The notes under the pieces are model-generated. The model was given only the letters and a program-made list of their open reading frames with translations, was not told the DNA's origin and ran no database searches. From assembly GCA_002506425.1 (NCBI GenBank), contig DAXO01000088.1, positions 1-33,913 on the forward strand: DNA of 33,913 nucleotides, read 5' to 3'. Within the stretch, counting starts at the first letter, position 1, and the number at the start of each line of letters is the position of its first letter. The stretch is from Methanomassiliicoccaceae archaeon UBA480 (lineage in GTDB: Archaea; Thermoplasmatota; Thermoplasmata; Methanomassiliicoccales; Methanomethylophilaceae). Below, piece after piece: positions 1 through 8,052 of the stretch. Made by a program: the position numbers and the translations under genes.

Positions 1-157
1 CCCGAGTCTGTCCCTTTCGATGTCTCGAAACCTTCAGCACTCCGTCGATATGGATTGCTCTCGAATCCGAGAAAGGATTCGCCAGAATCGATTCGCTGCA
101 CATGCCAACCATTGACGAACCATCATTACCTTTCATCTAGGCAAACTGTCGCCACTT

Positions 158-191
158 GTTAATTGCGAAAAATCGATTTTACGCAATTAAC
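158..191. repeat. 34-bp near-perfect palindrome
   Basis: The two halves are exact reverse complements about a centre between 174 and 175, except for one mismatched pair (A168/A181). The outer arm is GTTAATTGCG and the core is AAAATCGATTTT. The right arm CGCAATTAACG (182-192) recurs 30 bp downstream as CGCAACTAACG (212-222). This is the longest palindrome I found in the window. It fits a dimeric protein binding site or a cruciform better than a terminator, because no gene ends here. Confidence 0.75.
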
Positions 192-202
192 GGATCTGAT
201 GA

Positions 203-216
203 TTGCGCAGACGCAA
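203..216. repeat. Inverted repeat TTGCG-N4-CGCAA
   Basis: Second member of the TTGCG/CGCAA family. It is preceded by GA and followed by C, exactly as in the copy at 345-356; only the spacer differs (CAGA here, AA there). Confidence 0.6.
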
Positions 217-344
217 CTAACGCACCGTACAGATTCGAGAAATGGAATCGTCGGCCCCAAGCCCTGATTCTGCACAACGCGAAAAGCAGGGATCACCGGC
301 CTGCCGAGGGATCTTTGTCGTTTTAAGCCGAATATGCCGAAAGA

Positions 345-356
345 TTGCGAACGCAA
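345..356. repeat. Inverted repeat TTGCG-N2-CGCAA before the rfcS promoter
   Basis: Third member of the family. It lies about 19 bp upstream of the rfcS TATA box, where a bound protein could touch the BRE/TFB region. Shares GATTGCG and CGCAAC with the copy at 203-216. Confidence 0.6.
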
Positions 357-374
357 CATGAACCGTCCAATCCT

Positions 375-380
375 TATATG
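375..380 (+). promoter_or_regulatory. TATA box of rfcS
   Basis: TATATG lies 26-31 bp before the ATG at 406, the usual archaeal spacing from TATA to transcription start. The mRNA would therefore begin at or next to the start codon (leaderless). Confidence 0.55.
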
Positions 381-405
381 GACTGGCCGATGACCCTGCG
401 ATACC

Positions 406-1464
406 ATGGATTCCGTCTGGCTGGAGAAGTATAGGCCAAAGACGCTGGACGATATTATCGGCCAGCCGTCCGCCGTCGACAGGCTGAGATCGCTCTCCAG
501 AGGCGGAAGCCTGCCGCACCTTCTTCTCTGCGGCCCTCCCGGATCCGGAAAGACGAGCTGCGCCCTGATTCTTGCGGAAGAAGTCCTGAGTGGAATGACT
601 CAAGGGAACTTCCTGGAGATCGATGCATCCGACCTCACCAAATCCAGGCCAGTTGAACAGAAGAGCGACGACGAGGACGGCGAATCCCGCATCGTCATGA
701 AGAAGGACTCCAGCCCGCTCTGGCGCATCCGCGAGTTCGCCACAACAACGTCCATAGACGGAGTCAAATTCAGGATAGCGTTCATAGACGAGGTGGATTC
801 GCTCTCCCGCGGAGTCCAAGAGGCGCTGAGACGCACCATGGAGGTCTATTCCGGGAACTGCGCGTTCATACTCTCTTGCAACCACCCCTCCATGATCATA
901 GATCCGGTGAAATCCCGTTGCAACATGGTGCGGTTCGGCCCGATACCTCAGGAAGACATCTCCAGAAGAGTGGCCGAGATCGCCCAGAAGGAGGGGATCG
1001 CCATGGGGGATGGAGCCGCCGACGGCATAGCCGTGGCATCGGACGGCGACATGAGGAAGGCCCTGGGGATGCTCCAGGCAGCCGCGGCCTCCGGGCGTAA
1101 GGTCGACCTCGACACCGTGTTCAAGCTCACAGAGACGCCTGCTTCGGATGCGACGGGGAGAATGCTCCGCGAAGCCCTCGCCGGCGAGTTCATGAAGGCC
1201 AGGGATACGCTCGATACGCTGCTGATAGAGGGCGGCATGACCGGCAGAGAGGTCATGGATTCCATTCTGCGGCAGGTGCTCTCGCTAGGACTGAAGGATG
1301 CGGACACCGTGAGGCTCATGGACAAGATGGGCGATATAGACCACCGCATCGCCCAATGCGGGGGCGGAGCGCAGTCCTCCTCGCTGGAGAGGATCCAGAT
1401 AGAGGGGCTGCTGGCTTACCTGTCCATGACGGGCAGGAAGAAGCGCCGATGTCCAAATTATTAA
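406..1464 (+). CDS. rfcS: Replication factor C small subunit (clamp loader)
   Basis: AAA+ ATPase of the clamp loader that opens the PCNA ring and places it on primed DNA. Visible motifs: the N-terminal RFC box (EKYRPKTLDDIIGQ), Walker A GPPGSGKTS at about 43-51, Walker B FIDEVD at about 126-131, and the SRC arginine-finger motif at 170-172. The length of 352 aa is slightly above the usual 315-330. The excess sits after the second conserved strand: the family's NASDERG-type segment is replaced by DASDLTKS plus about 20 mostly charged residues (to about 102). This is therefore a divergent paralogue, and other clamp-loader subunits should lie elsewhere. The start is fixed by the TATA box 26-31 bp upstream. 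The stop lies inside the promoter of the next gene. Confidence 0.9.
   Translation: MDSVWLEKYRPKTLDDIIGQPSAVDRLRSLSRGGSLPHLLLCGPPGSGKTSCALILAEEVLSGMTQGNFLEIDASDLTKSRPVEQKSDDEDGESRIVMKKDSSPLWRIREFATTTSIDGVKFRIAFIDEVDSLSRGVQEALRRTMEVYSGNCAFILSCNHPSMIIDPVKSRCNMVRFGPIPQEDISRRVAEIAQKEGIAMGDGAADGIAVASDGDMRKALGMLQAAAASGRKVDLDTVFKLTETPASDATGRMLREALAGEFMKARDTLDTLLIEGGMTGREVMDSILRQVLSLGLKDADTVRLMDKMGDIDHRIAQCGGGAQSSSLERIQIEGLLAYLSMTGRKKRRCPNY
1455..1464 (+). promoter_or_regulatory. TATA box of the cyclophilin gene
   Basis: AAATTATTAA lies 25-34 bp before the ATG at 1489 and contains the TAA stop codon of rfcS. It predicts a leaderless cyclophilin mRNA. Confidence 0.5.
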
Positions 1465-1488
1465 TGCGATGCCGACGATTCGGGATTC

Positions 1489-1968
1489 ATGACAAATGTC
1501 ATTCTCCACACCACAATGGGCGACATCACCCTGAAGATGAACGACGACATGCCGATCACCACCGGCAACTTCGTCAAGCTCTGCAAAGAGGGATTCTACA
1601 ACGGAGTCATCTTCCACAGGGTCATCGACGGATTCATGATCCAGGGCGGGGACCCCACCGGAACCGGAATGGGCGGACCCGGATACACCATCGAGGACGA
1701 GTTCGGAAAGGGACACTCCAACAAGAGGGGCACCATCTCCATGGCCAACACCGGCAGGCCCCACTCCGGAGGAAGCCAGTTCTTCATCAACACCGTCGAC
1801 AACACCTACCTCGACAAGGAGGACCCGCGCACCCCCTACGCCCACCCCGTCTTCGGAGAGGTCATCTCCGGAATGGATGTCGTCGACAAGATCGGAAGGG
1901 TCGAGACCGACCGCAACGACAAGCCCCTGCAGGACGTCAAGATCGTCAGCACCGAAGTGCAGGAGTGA
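1489..1968 (+). CDS. Cyclophilin-type peptidyl-prolyl cis-trans isomerase
   Basis: Catalyses cis-trans isomerisation of Xaa-Pro bonds during protein folding. At 159 aa it is a single minimal cyclophilin domain with no signal peptide, so cytoplasmic. Signature segments: FHRVI (42-46, catalytic Arg), QGGDP (52-56), GSQFFI (95-100) and HPVFGEV (119-125). The codon choice is strongly C-ending, as expected of an abundant protein. The gene has its own TATA box and is followed after 2 nt by mmp8; AGGAG near its 3' end serves as the ribosome binding site of mmp8, so the two genes are probably co-transcribed. Confidence 0.95.
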   Translation: MTNVILHTTMGDITLKMNDDMPITTGNFVKLCKEGFYNGVIFHRVIDGFMIQGGDPTGTGMGGPGYTIEDEFGKGHSNKRGTISMANTGRPHSGGSQFFINTVDNTYLDKEDPRTPYAHPVFGEVISGMDVVDKIGRVETDRNDKPLQDVKIVSTEVQE

Positions 1969-1970
1969 AC

Positions 1971-2795
1971 ATGGGCAAGCACGTCATGGAGTGCCTGGGA
2001 CTGAGCAGGGTGACCATCGAGGACGGGAAGGTCGTCGAGGTCACCGAACCCCGTGTCAAGCGCTGCCCCATATTCGAGAAGTACAGGGGCATCAAGGAGC
2101 TCACGCCGGAAGCGGTCAAGCAGAACATAGAGTACCGCATGGGGGCCTTCGGGATGTGCACCGATTCGAGGGAGACCTCCATGAAGGACTTCCTGTCCTT
2201 CGGAGTCTCCGAAACGCTCAGCACCGGGCTCTCCGACGGCGTGCTCGATGCCGTCGTCCTCGCCGCCGACGGCTGCGGCACCGCGGTCGTCACCCAGCCG
2301 GACATCGTCCAAGGACTGGGCGGAAGGATCTCAGGGATAAGGGAAACGACGCCGATCGCCAAAGTGATAGAGGCCGTCGGACCCGGGAACGTGCTCGATC
2401 CGGAGAAGACTCCCATCGACATGATTGCTGGTGTCGAGAAGGCCTACGCCATGGGATACAGGAAGGTGGCGGTCACGACCGCATCCGTCGCAGAGGCGGA
2501 GGAGATCCGCGGACGCCACAAGGATGCCGTCATCGCCCTCGTGCACACCTCGGGAACCAGCCCCGAGGATGCCACGAAGGCCTTCGAGGTATGCGACATA
2601 ATAACGGCGTGCGCCTCGAAGAACATCCGCGCCATCGCGAAGGAGCGCAAGGACCTCCTCATCGCAGGAAGCGGCATACCCGTGCTCGGAGTCACCGAGG
2701 CCGGGAAGAAACTCATAGAGAGAAGGCTGGAGATCACCGGAAAGAAGCCGTGGGACCCCTCGCAGAAGGAGGATCCCCCCTCGCCTCTGATCTGA
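1971..2795 (+). CDS. mmp8: Methanogenesis marker protein 8 (DUF2099 family)
   Basis: 274-aa protein matching the methanogenesis marker 8 family, which is found almost only in methanogens; its biochemical role is not known to me. The sequence has an N-terminal part with several Cys (CLGLSR, KRCPIF, FGMCTDSRE), then a glycine-rich Rossmann-like region (AADGCGTAVV, IETVGPGN-like AVGPGN) and a C-terminal part with GSGIPVLG. No membrane segment is seen. The frame is open far upstream, but the ATG at 1971 is chosen because AGGAG sits 5 nt before it and because the upstream frame overlaps rfcS and the cyclophilin. Its TGA directly abuts the stop codon of the convergent PIN gene with no intergenic base. 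Confidence 0.88.
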   Translation: MGKHVMECLGLSRVTIEDGKVVEVTEPRVKRCPIFEKYRGIKELTPEAVKQNIEYRMGAFGMCTDSRETSMKDFLSFGVSETLSTGLSDGVLDAVVLAADGCGTAVVTQPDIVQGLGGRISGIRETTPIAKVIEAVGPGNVLDPEKTPIDMIAGVEKAYAMGYRKVAVTTASVAEAEEIRGRHKDAVIALVHTSGTSPEDATKAFEVCDIITACASKNIRAIAKERKDLLIAGSGIPVLGVTEAGKKLIERRLEITGKKPWDPSQKEDPPSPLI

Positions 2796-3152
2796 TCAGT
2801 AGGTCTCCAGAGTGAGATGGGTCCCCGATCTGAGATAGATCAGCGGAATCCTCTCCTTCCTCAGGCGTCTGCGGAGCTCCTTGTCGTTGGTGAGCACGTA
2901 GGCGCCCTCCTTCTTGGCAAGCTCCACGACGGCGCTGTCCCCGGTCATCTCCGTGGGGACTATCTCGTATTTCCTGGCCAATGCCAGAGCCGCGCCGGCG
3001 TACCTGTGGTCCAGATGCTTCAGCTCCCCGACAAGAGGCCCGGGGACTAGCACCCTGGCCTCGCCCAGAAGATCCTTTAGGGCGAGGTCCAGGTTTATCC
3101 TGATCTCGAAAGGCATCAGTAAGGCGTTTGTGTCGAGCACGACCGTCTGCAT
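2796..3152 (-). CDS. PIN-domain protein next to aIF2-gamma
   Basis: 118-aa PIN domain, a Mg2+-dependent ribonuclease fold. Acidic residues expected in the active site are visible: D7 in VVLDTNALL, the Glu/Asp in GELKHLD, and the Asp in LTNDKEL. PIN genes of this type commonly follow aIF2-gamma in archaea, which suggests a housekeeping RNA-processing role rather than a toxin; no antitoxin gene is adjacent. The ATG at 3152 is 5 nt after the aIF2-gamma stop. A GTG at 3161 overlapping that stop is a less likely alternative. The upstream extension of the frame is a shadow of aIF2-gamma. Confidence 0.85.
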   Translation of the reverse strand: MQTVVLDTNALLMPFEIRINLDLALKDLLGEARVLVPGPLVGELKHLDHRYAGAALALARKYEIVPTEMTGDSAVVELAKKEGAYVLTNDKELRRRLRKERIPLIYLRSGTHLTLETY

Positions 3153-3157
3153 GACGA

Positions 3158-4396
3158 TCACTGCTCGACGATACCGTAACCGATCAATCTCCACTTGTTG
3201 GAGATGCGTCTGGAGATGGCGACCCTCTGGCCGGGAAGGATGCAAACGGGGATCTTCAGAGAGACCTCCGCCGAACCGTTCCTGGCGCTCTTGACGACGC
3301 CGACCGTTGTGGCGGTTCCGACGCTGAGCATGAGAGGCTCGTTGCTCTTGATCTCATCGACGGACAGCTCCGCGGAGGATCCGACGACGCGGTCCAGCAG
3401 AACGGTCTTCATCTCGAAGTCGTGCACGACCTTGGGGAGCTCTCCGGGGCGTCCGATGACCCTTCCGGTGAGTCCGTCGGACTTCGTCATGGCGGCATCC
3501 AGTCCGGTACCGATCGCGATGAGTCCTCCGGGAACGACCTTCTTGACGCTCCTTCCGCCCGCCTCGAGAGACAGGACCTTGGCGGTGATGTTCTCGTAGA
3601 CGACCTTTCCGGCGACCTCGGTCTTCCTTCCCGGAGCGATCTCGATGTCGTCTCCGACCTTGAGCGTACCCTGCATGAGGCTTCCTCCGAGGACTCCGCC
3701 CTTCAGATCCTCCGGCTTGGTACCAGGGGAGTTGATGTCGAAGGAACGGGCCACATGCATCAGCGGGGATGCGTCGGGGTCCCTCTTGATCTTGGACACG
3801 ATGTGCTCCTCGATCGCCTCGATGAGCATGTCGATGTTGACGCCGCGGTTGGCGGAGATCGGAATGATCGGAGCGTTCTCGGCGATGGTGCCTTTCACGA
3901 ACTCCTTGATCTGCTTGTAGTTCTCGATCGCCTGCTCGCGGGTGACGATATCGATCTTGTTCTGTACGATGATGATCTTGTCGATGCCGATGATCGACAG
4001 GGCCATCAGATGCTCCTTGGTCTGGGGCTGGGGGCACTTCTCGTTGGCCGCAACCAGCAGAAGAGCTCCGTCCATGAGGGCCGCTCCGGACAGCATGGTG
4101 GCCATGAGCGTCTCGTGTCCGGGTGCGTCCACGAAGGACACCGCCCTGAGGAACTCCGTGTCCGCACCGCAGTTGGGACACTTCTTGCTGGTGCTGTAGG
4201 CGGCCGCGCCCTGACAGTTCGGGCACTTGTAGAACGCTACATCAGCATATCCGAGACGTATCGAGATGCCTCTCTTCAGTTCCTCGGAGTGACGGTCCGT
4301 CCACTCTCCGGAGAGGGCTTTGGTAAGGGTCGTCTTCCCATGGTCGACGTGCCCTATCATCCCGATATTGATCTCGGGCTGCTTCGGTACTTTCAT
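3158..4396 (-). CDS. Translation initiation factor aIF2 subunit gamma
   Basis: GTPase subunit that carries initiator Met-tRNA to the small ribosomal subunit. Motifs: G1 GHVDHGKTT (15-23), a zinc-knuckle insertion with CPNC pairs at 58-61 and 73-76, G3 DAPGHE (90-95), and G4 NKID (146-149), followed by two beta-barrel domains. The 412-aa length is full size. Its ATG overlaps the TGA of S6e by one base (TGATG), so the two are translationally coupled. It is followed by the PIN gene. Confidence 0.97.
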   Translation of the reverse strand: MKVPKQPEINIGMIGHVDHGKTTLTKALSGEWTDRHSEELKRGISIRLGYADVAFYKCPNCQGAAAYSTSKKCPNCGADTEFLRAVSFVDAPGHETLMATMLSGAALMDGALLLVAANEKCPQPQTKEHLMALSIIGIDKIIIVQNKIDIVTREQAIENYKQIKEFVKGTIAENAPIIPISANRGVNIDMLIEAIEEHIVSKIKRDPDASPLMHVARSFDINSPGTKPEDLKGGVLGGSLMQGTLKVGDDIEIAPGRKTEVAGKVVYENITAKVLSLEAGGRSVKKVVPGGLIAIGTGLDAAMTKSDGLTGRVIGRPGELPKVVHDFEMKTVLLDRVVGSSAELSVDEIKSNEPLMLSVGTATTVGVVKSARNGSAEVSLKIPVCILPGQRVAISRRISNKWRLIGYGIVEQ

Positions 4397-4806
4397 CAGT
4401 TCTCCGCGGGAGCCTCGCCCTCGGGTGCGGGGTTGAGGATCTCCTCTATGGATTTGGACCCGTACTCGACGACCTTCATGTTGACCTGGACGATCGCATC
4501 GGAGATCGTTTTGCCGCGGATAGCGACTCTCTTCCTCTCGCCAGGGTACTTCTCGTGGAATCCGAGACTGTCGGCCAGAAGGAGCTTGATCCTCTTGTTG
4601 CCGGGGAGGTCTCCCCTCATGGGGGTTCCGTTCTTGTCGGATCCGCCGGTGATTTTCAGCTTGTACTCGGGGAGGCCCACGAACACTCCGTCAACGACCT
4701 CTCCGATGCTTACGCCGATCAGAGAGTTCGCGTGGTGACCGGTGACGGCGATGTTGTAGGACTTTCCAGTCTTTACATCGTTCACGATGACTTTGAAGTC
4801 TGCCAT
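4396..4806 (-). CDS. rps6e: Small ribosomal subunit protein eS6 (S6e)
   Basis: 136-aa ribosomal protein with typical S6e segments (KVIVNDVKTGKSY at the N-terminus, and GGSDKNGTPMRGDL, RKRVAIRGKTIS in the core). The ATG at 4806 is chosen because the conserved N-terminus begins there; the extra upstream frame lies in the promoter. AGGTG precedes the ATG by about 5 nt. The C-terminal tail is acidic and Ala/Pro-rich (PAPEGEAPAEN). First gene of the S6e, aIF2-gamma, PIN unit. Confidence 0.95.
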   Translation of the reverse strand: MADFKVIVNDVKTGKSYNIAVTGHHANSLIGVSIGEVVDGVFVGLPEYKLKITGGSDKNGTPMRGDLPGNKRIKLLLADSLGFHEKYPGERKRVAIRGKTISDAIVQVNMKVVEYGSKSIEEILNPAPEGEAPAEN

Positions 4807-4838
4807 TTGAACACCTGTGGCGTCGGCTATTAAAGAGA

Positions 4839-4848
4839 TATTTATAAA
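4839..4848 (-). promoter_or_regulatory. TATA box of the S6e-aIF2-gamma unit
   Basis: On the minus strand the sequence reads TTTATAAATA, 33-42 bp before the S6e ATG, leaving a leader of about 10 nt with AGGTG. It overlaps the stop codon (4842-4844) of the cardiolipin-synthase-like gene. Confidence 0.6.
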
Positions 4849-6239
4849 GGTATTGAAAAAGAAAGACCGCATCGGTTCAGGAACATGAACAGCCTCGCGA
4901 TGCAGATGCGGAGCTTATCCATGAAGGAGCGCCGCCTGTACTCGTCGGGCTCGCACTCTACAGCCCCCTCGAAGTCGTCCATGAAGCGTCCCACCGCTTC
5001 GGCGGAGAGAGCTTCGGAATAAACGACGACATTCTCGCCGTAGTCCGCCCACATGGAACGGGTATTGTACAATCCGGATCCGACCACGCAGATGCGACCG
5101 TCCGCCACGGCGATCGATCTGACCGTAGCCTTCCTGGAGAAATAGACGTGGACGCCTGCCTCGATCAGAGGATTGGCGGCCGACAGCGTGTTCCAGCGCT
5201 GATACCAATGACTGCATTCCATCGGAATCAGGATCCTCACGTCGGTTCCCGCTATTACGGCCTGCTTGATCGCGCTGTAGGCCTCGTCCTCGGGAACCAG
5301 GTAGGGGAATGCCATGTACAGGGTCTTCCTCGCTCCGGCTATCATCTCGGAGAAGCCGTTGAGCATGGGCATTCCCTGCGAATCGGGCCCGGATTGGACA
5401 GCCTGCACATTGCAGTCGCCTGCGCATTCCGCATGGGGTGCTTCCGGAACGGACACGTCCTCGCCGGATGCATGGGCCCAATCAGCCATGAAGCGACGGT
5501 CCAGCCTCTCCGATGCGGGTCCCTCGATCCTGACGTACGAACCCATGCCGCAATACGAGAGGCGGCCGTCGATCGCGCAGATCTCTCTGAGACAGCGATT
5601 GACGGGTTTCAACGAGAATGCCGCATGGATCGGCGAATGGAACGTGCTGTGCCTTACTCCCGCCGCCTTGAGACGGTGCAGACCATGGGTGCGGCCGAAG
5701 CCCAGCCTGTCCGTGATGATGCGTATATCCACTCCTTCGGCGGCCTTCCTGCACAGGACGTCGACGAACCTGCGGCCGTGGTCCCCGGCCGGTAGGCGGA
5801 CCAGCACCAGATGCACCGAGCGGGCGGCTCCGGAGATGTCGCGCATCATCGACTGGAAGGCCTCATCGGCCCTCCACAGGAGGTACGCGCTGTTGCCCCC
5901 TGTACAGATGTCTGCTCCCGAAGAGGACATGGCGGAGGCCATGCGGCGGCAGGGCTCAGGAACATCGTCCGACTCCCCCTGCATGAATCTGCGGTCCTCG
6001 GACTCCTTGCGGGCACCATCTCTGCGCAAAGCGATGGTTGACCCCCATCCGAGATACAGCAGGAAGCCCAGGAAGGGCAGCACAAAGACTATCGCGACCC
6101 AGAAAACGAACGTGCGGGGATCGAAGCGCTCCCTGAACAGAAGCAGATACATCGCGGCGAGGTTCGTCGCCAACCACAGCGGCCATACCGGCAGTATGGA
6201 GAATACGTATGTGAAGAAGGGGACCGTGAGATATGTCAC
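4842..6239 (-). CDS. Cardiolipin-synthase-like membrane protein with degenerate HKD motifs
   Basis: 465-aa protein with the layout of bacterial/archaeal cardiolipin synthases: two N-terminal membrane segments (about 11-34 and 43-64, PLDc_N type), then two phospholipase-D-fold halves. Active enzymes of this family carry HxKxxxxD in each half. Here the first motif reads LRExxxxD (L217, E219, D224) and the second VRSxxxxD (V373, S375, D380). Both His and both Lys are lost, while flanking family residues (IDG...G, RSMW) remain. Phosphatidyl transfer by the usual covalent phosphohistidine route is therefore unlikely; a scaffold or lipid-binding role is inference. GTG start at 6239, 12 nt after aIF5B; an internal ATG at residue 30 would remove the first membrane segment. 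Confidence 0.8.
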   Translation of the reverse strand: MTYLTVPFFTYVFSILPVWPLWLATNLAAMYLLLFRERFDPRTFVFWVAIVFVLPFLGFLLYLGWGSTIALRRDGARKESEDRRFMQGESDDVPEPCRRMASAMSSSGADICTGGNSAYLLWRADEAFQSMMRDISGAARSVHLVLVRLPAGDHGRRFVDVLCRKAAEGVDIRIITDRLGFGRTHGLHRLKAAGVRHSTFHSPIHAAFSLKPVNRCLREICAIDGRLSYCGMGSYVRIEGPASERLDRRFMADWAHASGEDVSVPEAPHAECAGDCNVQAVQSGPDSQGMPMLNGFSEMIAGARKTLYMAFPYLVPEDEAYSAIKQAVIAGTDVRILIPMECSHWYQRWNTLSAANPLIEAGVHVYFSRKATVRSIAVADGRICVVGSGLYNTRSMWADYGENVVVYSEALSAEAVGRFMDDFEGAVECEPDEYRRRSFMDKLRICIARLFMFLNRCGLSFSIPL

Positions 6240-6251
6240 GGGAATCCCCGA

Positions 6252-8000
6252 TCACATACCCCAGAAGGGCTCTTCCTTCCTCTTGATGGCCACGGTCTCG
6301 TCCATGACCATCTTCTCGTCGGCGGTGAGATCGAGCTGCTGGAGCTGCTTGTATCCGGACTCGATCAGATCGACGTAGACCACGTCCTCCTCGTTGAGCT
6401 GCCTGCCGACTGTGATGCCCTCTATGGCCACGGCGACCTCGTCGCCCTGCTTGGCCTCCTTCTGGACATCCTCTCCGATGCGGATGCTCTTGATCTTGCC
6501 CAGATCGCGCCCGTCGGGACCGATCAGGTTCTCTCCGGGGCGGATCCTTCCCGCGAGGACGCGGACGCCCACGATGGCGGGCTTGCTGGCGCGGAACGTG
6601 CAGTTGGGAAGCACCATGAACTTGGCAGGGAACGAGAACACGGACCTCTTGTCCGTGTCGGTCTGCTTCTTGCAGTCCTCGACCCATTCGACGTAATCGT
6701 CGATGAGCTGATAGACGATCTGGTTGGTGAACACCTTGAGGTCCTCGTGGTTCGCGAGCTCGGCCTCGGCATCCTTGGAAAGCGAAACGTTGAATCCCAG
6801 GATGACGCAGTTCTTCTTGTCCGCGTAGGCGGTCTCGACGATGTCCCTGCGGGTGATCTCCCCGATGCCGTACTTCCTTATCGGGATGTCATGGGCCTTG
6901 GCCTCGTAAGCCAGGGCCTCCAGGGATCCGATGGCGTCGGCCTTGATGGTGACACCGTTCTCCTGGGTCTCGATCTTGATGCTGGTCTCCTCGGCCAGCG
7001 CCTTTATGGCGGGATCGTTCGGGCCTTTGACCACGATGATCGGCGCACCGGCGATGACCCCTTCGCAGTTCTGCGTGGAGATCTTCACTCCGGCGGCGGC
7101 GTGGAGCTCCTTGACCGAGTCGAAGCGGTCCCTCGGGTCGCGGATCTCATCCAGCGGCTTGGGTTTCAGAATAGCCTTGATCTTGGTGACGACGGGAGCT
7201 CCGCGGGTGCCCATGGCGACCGTGTCCCCCTTCTTGAGCGTTCCCGAATACAGGATCATATCGAGGGTCTTGCCGAGCCCGCGCTCCTCCTTGATCTCCA
7301 GGATGGTGCCCTTGCCGGGACCCTCCCCTTTCTCGAGCTGCGTCTCGAGGAAGCGCTGAGCCAGACCGATAAGGACGAGAAGCAGGTCCTGTATCCCTTC
7401 CCCCTCCTTGGCGCTGATCGGCACCAGGGCGACAGCCTTGGTGAAATCGTCGATCCTGTCGTACCTGTCGGAAGATATGCCCTCCTGAGCAAGCTGGGAG
7501 ATGACGTTGTACATCTTCTGCTCGAAGACCTCGCGGGTATGCTCCTGCTGCATCTTCTCAGAGAGAACGAAGGGCCTGCCGTCCTCGCTGATCCACCCCT
7601 CTATGGTGTCGATCTTGTTGAGGGCGATGACGAACGGGGTCTTGTACTGCCTCAGAATGCGGATGGACTCGATCGTCTGCGGCATCAGACCTTCTTTGAT
7701 ATCTATAACCAGAACGGCGAGGTCCGCGAGGGAGCCGCCTCTGGCACGCAGTGTGACGAAGGACTGATGGCCCGGCGTATCGATGAAGAGAAGACCGGGA
7801 ACATCGAACTTCTTGGAGCCTATCAGCTTCCCGCACATCTTGTATATGTGCTCTATCGGAACCTCCGTGGCTCCGATGTGCTGGGTGATGGCGCCGGCCT
7901 CCCTGGCCTGCACCGAGGTGCCCCTGATACGGTCGAGAAGCTTCGTCTTGCCGTGATCCACATGACCCAGAACGCTGACTACCGGTTGCCTTATGGCCAT
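6252..8000 (-). CDS. infB: Translation initiation factor aIF5B
   Basis: GTPase that promotes ribosomal subunit joining. 582 aa, the archaeal size without the long bacterial/eukaryotic N-terminal extension. Motifs: SVLGHVDHGKTKLLD near the N-terminus (G1), DTPGH (G3), NKID (G4), later beta-barrel domains, and the family's C-terminal KRKEEPFWGM. The ATG at 8000 is preferred over the GTG at 8009 because GAGGTG lies 6 nt before it. Last of the L7Ae-S28e-L24e-Ndk-aIF5B series, an arrangement common in euryarchaea. A weak TATA-like stretch near 8024-8031 may give it extra transcription. Confidence 0.96.
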   Translation of the reverse strand: MAIRQPVVSVLGHVDHGKTKLLDRIRGTSVQAREAGAITQHIGATEVPIEHIYKMCGKLIGSKKFDVPGLLFIDTPGHQSFVTLRARGGSLADLAVLVIDIKEGLMPQTIESIRILRQYKTPFVIALNKIDTIEGWISEDGRPFVLSEKMQQEHTREVFEQKMYNVISQLAQEGISSDRYDRIDDFTKAVALVPISAKEGEGIQDLLLVLIGLAQRFLETQLEKGEGPGKGTILEIKEERGLGKTLDMILYSGTLKKGDTVAMGTRGAPVVTKIKAILKPKPLDEIRDPRDRFDSVKELHAAAGVKISTQNCEGVIAGAPIIVVKGPNDPAIKALAEETSIKIETQENGVTIKADAIGSLEALAYEAKAHDIPIRKYGIGEITRRDIVETAYADKKNCVILGFNVSLSKDAEAELANHEDLKVFTNQIVYQLIDDYVEWVEDCKKQTDTDKRSVFSFPAKFMVLPNCTFRASKPAIVGVRVLAGRIRPGENLIGPDGRDLGKIKSIRIGEDVQKEAKQGDEVAVAIEGITVGRQLNEEDVVYVDLIESGYKQLQQLDLTADEKMVMDETVAIKRKEEPFWGM

Positions 8001-8052
8001 AAGCGACACCTCTAATGGAATCGAGTTAAATGGTTTGGGAAAGGGTTTCGGA

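Larger units (their letters stand above)
1..405. other. Non-coding region upstream of rfcS with inverted repeats
   Basis: No convincing protein gene or tRNA is seen here; the ORFs present look like chance frames. The stretch is rich in short inverted repeats: TTTCGA/TCGAAA at 15-30, CGAATCC/GGATTCG at 62-81, the palindrome GAATCGATTC at 85-94, and three TTGCG...CGCAA pairs at 163-186, 203-216 and 345-356. The last pair lies just before the rfcS TATA box. A control region or a replication-related site are both possible. I see no match to the published euryarchaeal origin-recognition box, and no cdc6/orc1 gene lies in the window. Confidence 0.5.

Noticed and set aside
1..405. Replication origin with standard origin-recognition boxes
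   Set aside because: No match to the known ORB consensus and no cdc6/orc1 nearby; only the inverted repeats are reported.
2796..3152. VapC toxin of a toxin-antitoxin pair
   Set aside because: No antitoxin gene adjacent; placement after aIF2-gamma points to a housekeeping PIN protein.
3422..4738. 438-codon frame antisense to aIF2-gamma
   Set aside because: Shadow of aIF2-gamma and S6e, both of which are certain.
6747..8015. 422-codon frame antisense to aIF5B
   Set aside because: Low-complexity Asp/Leu/Val/Gly composition; shadow of aIF5B.
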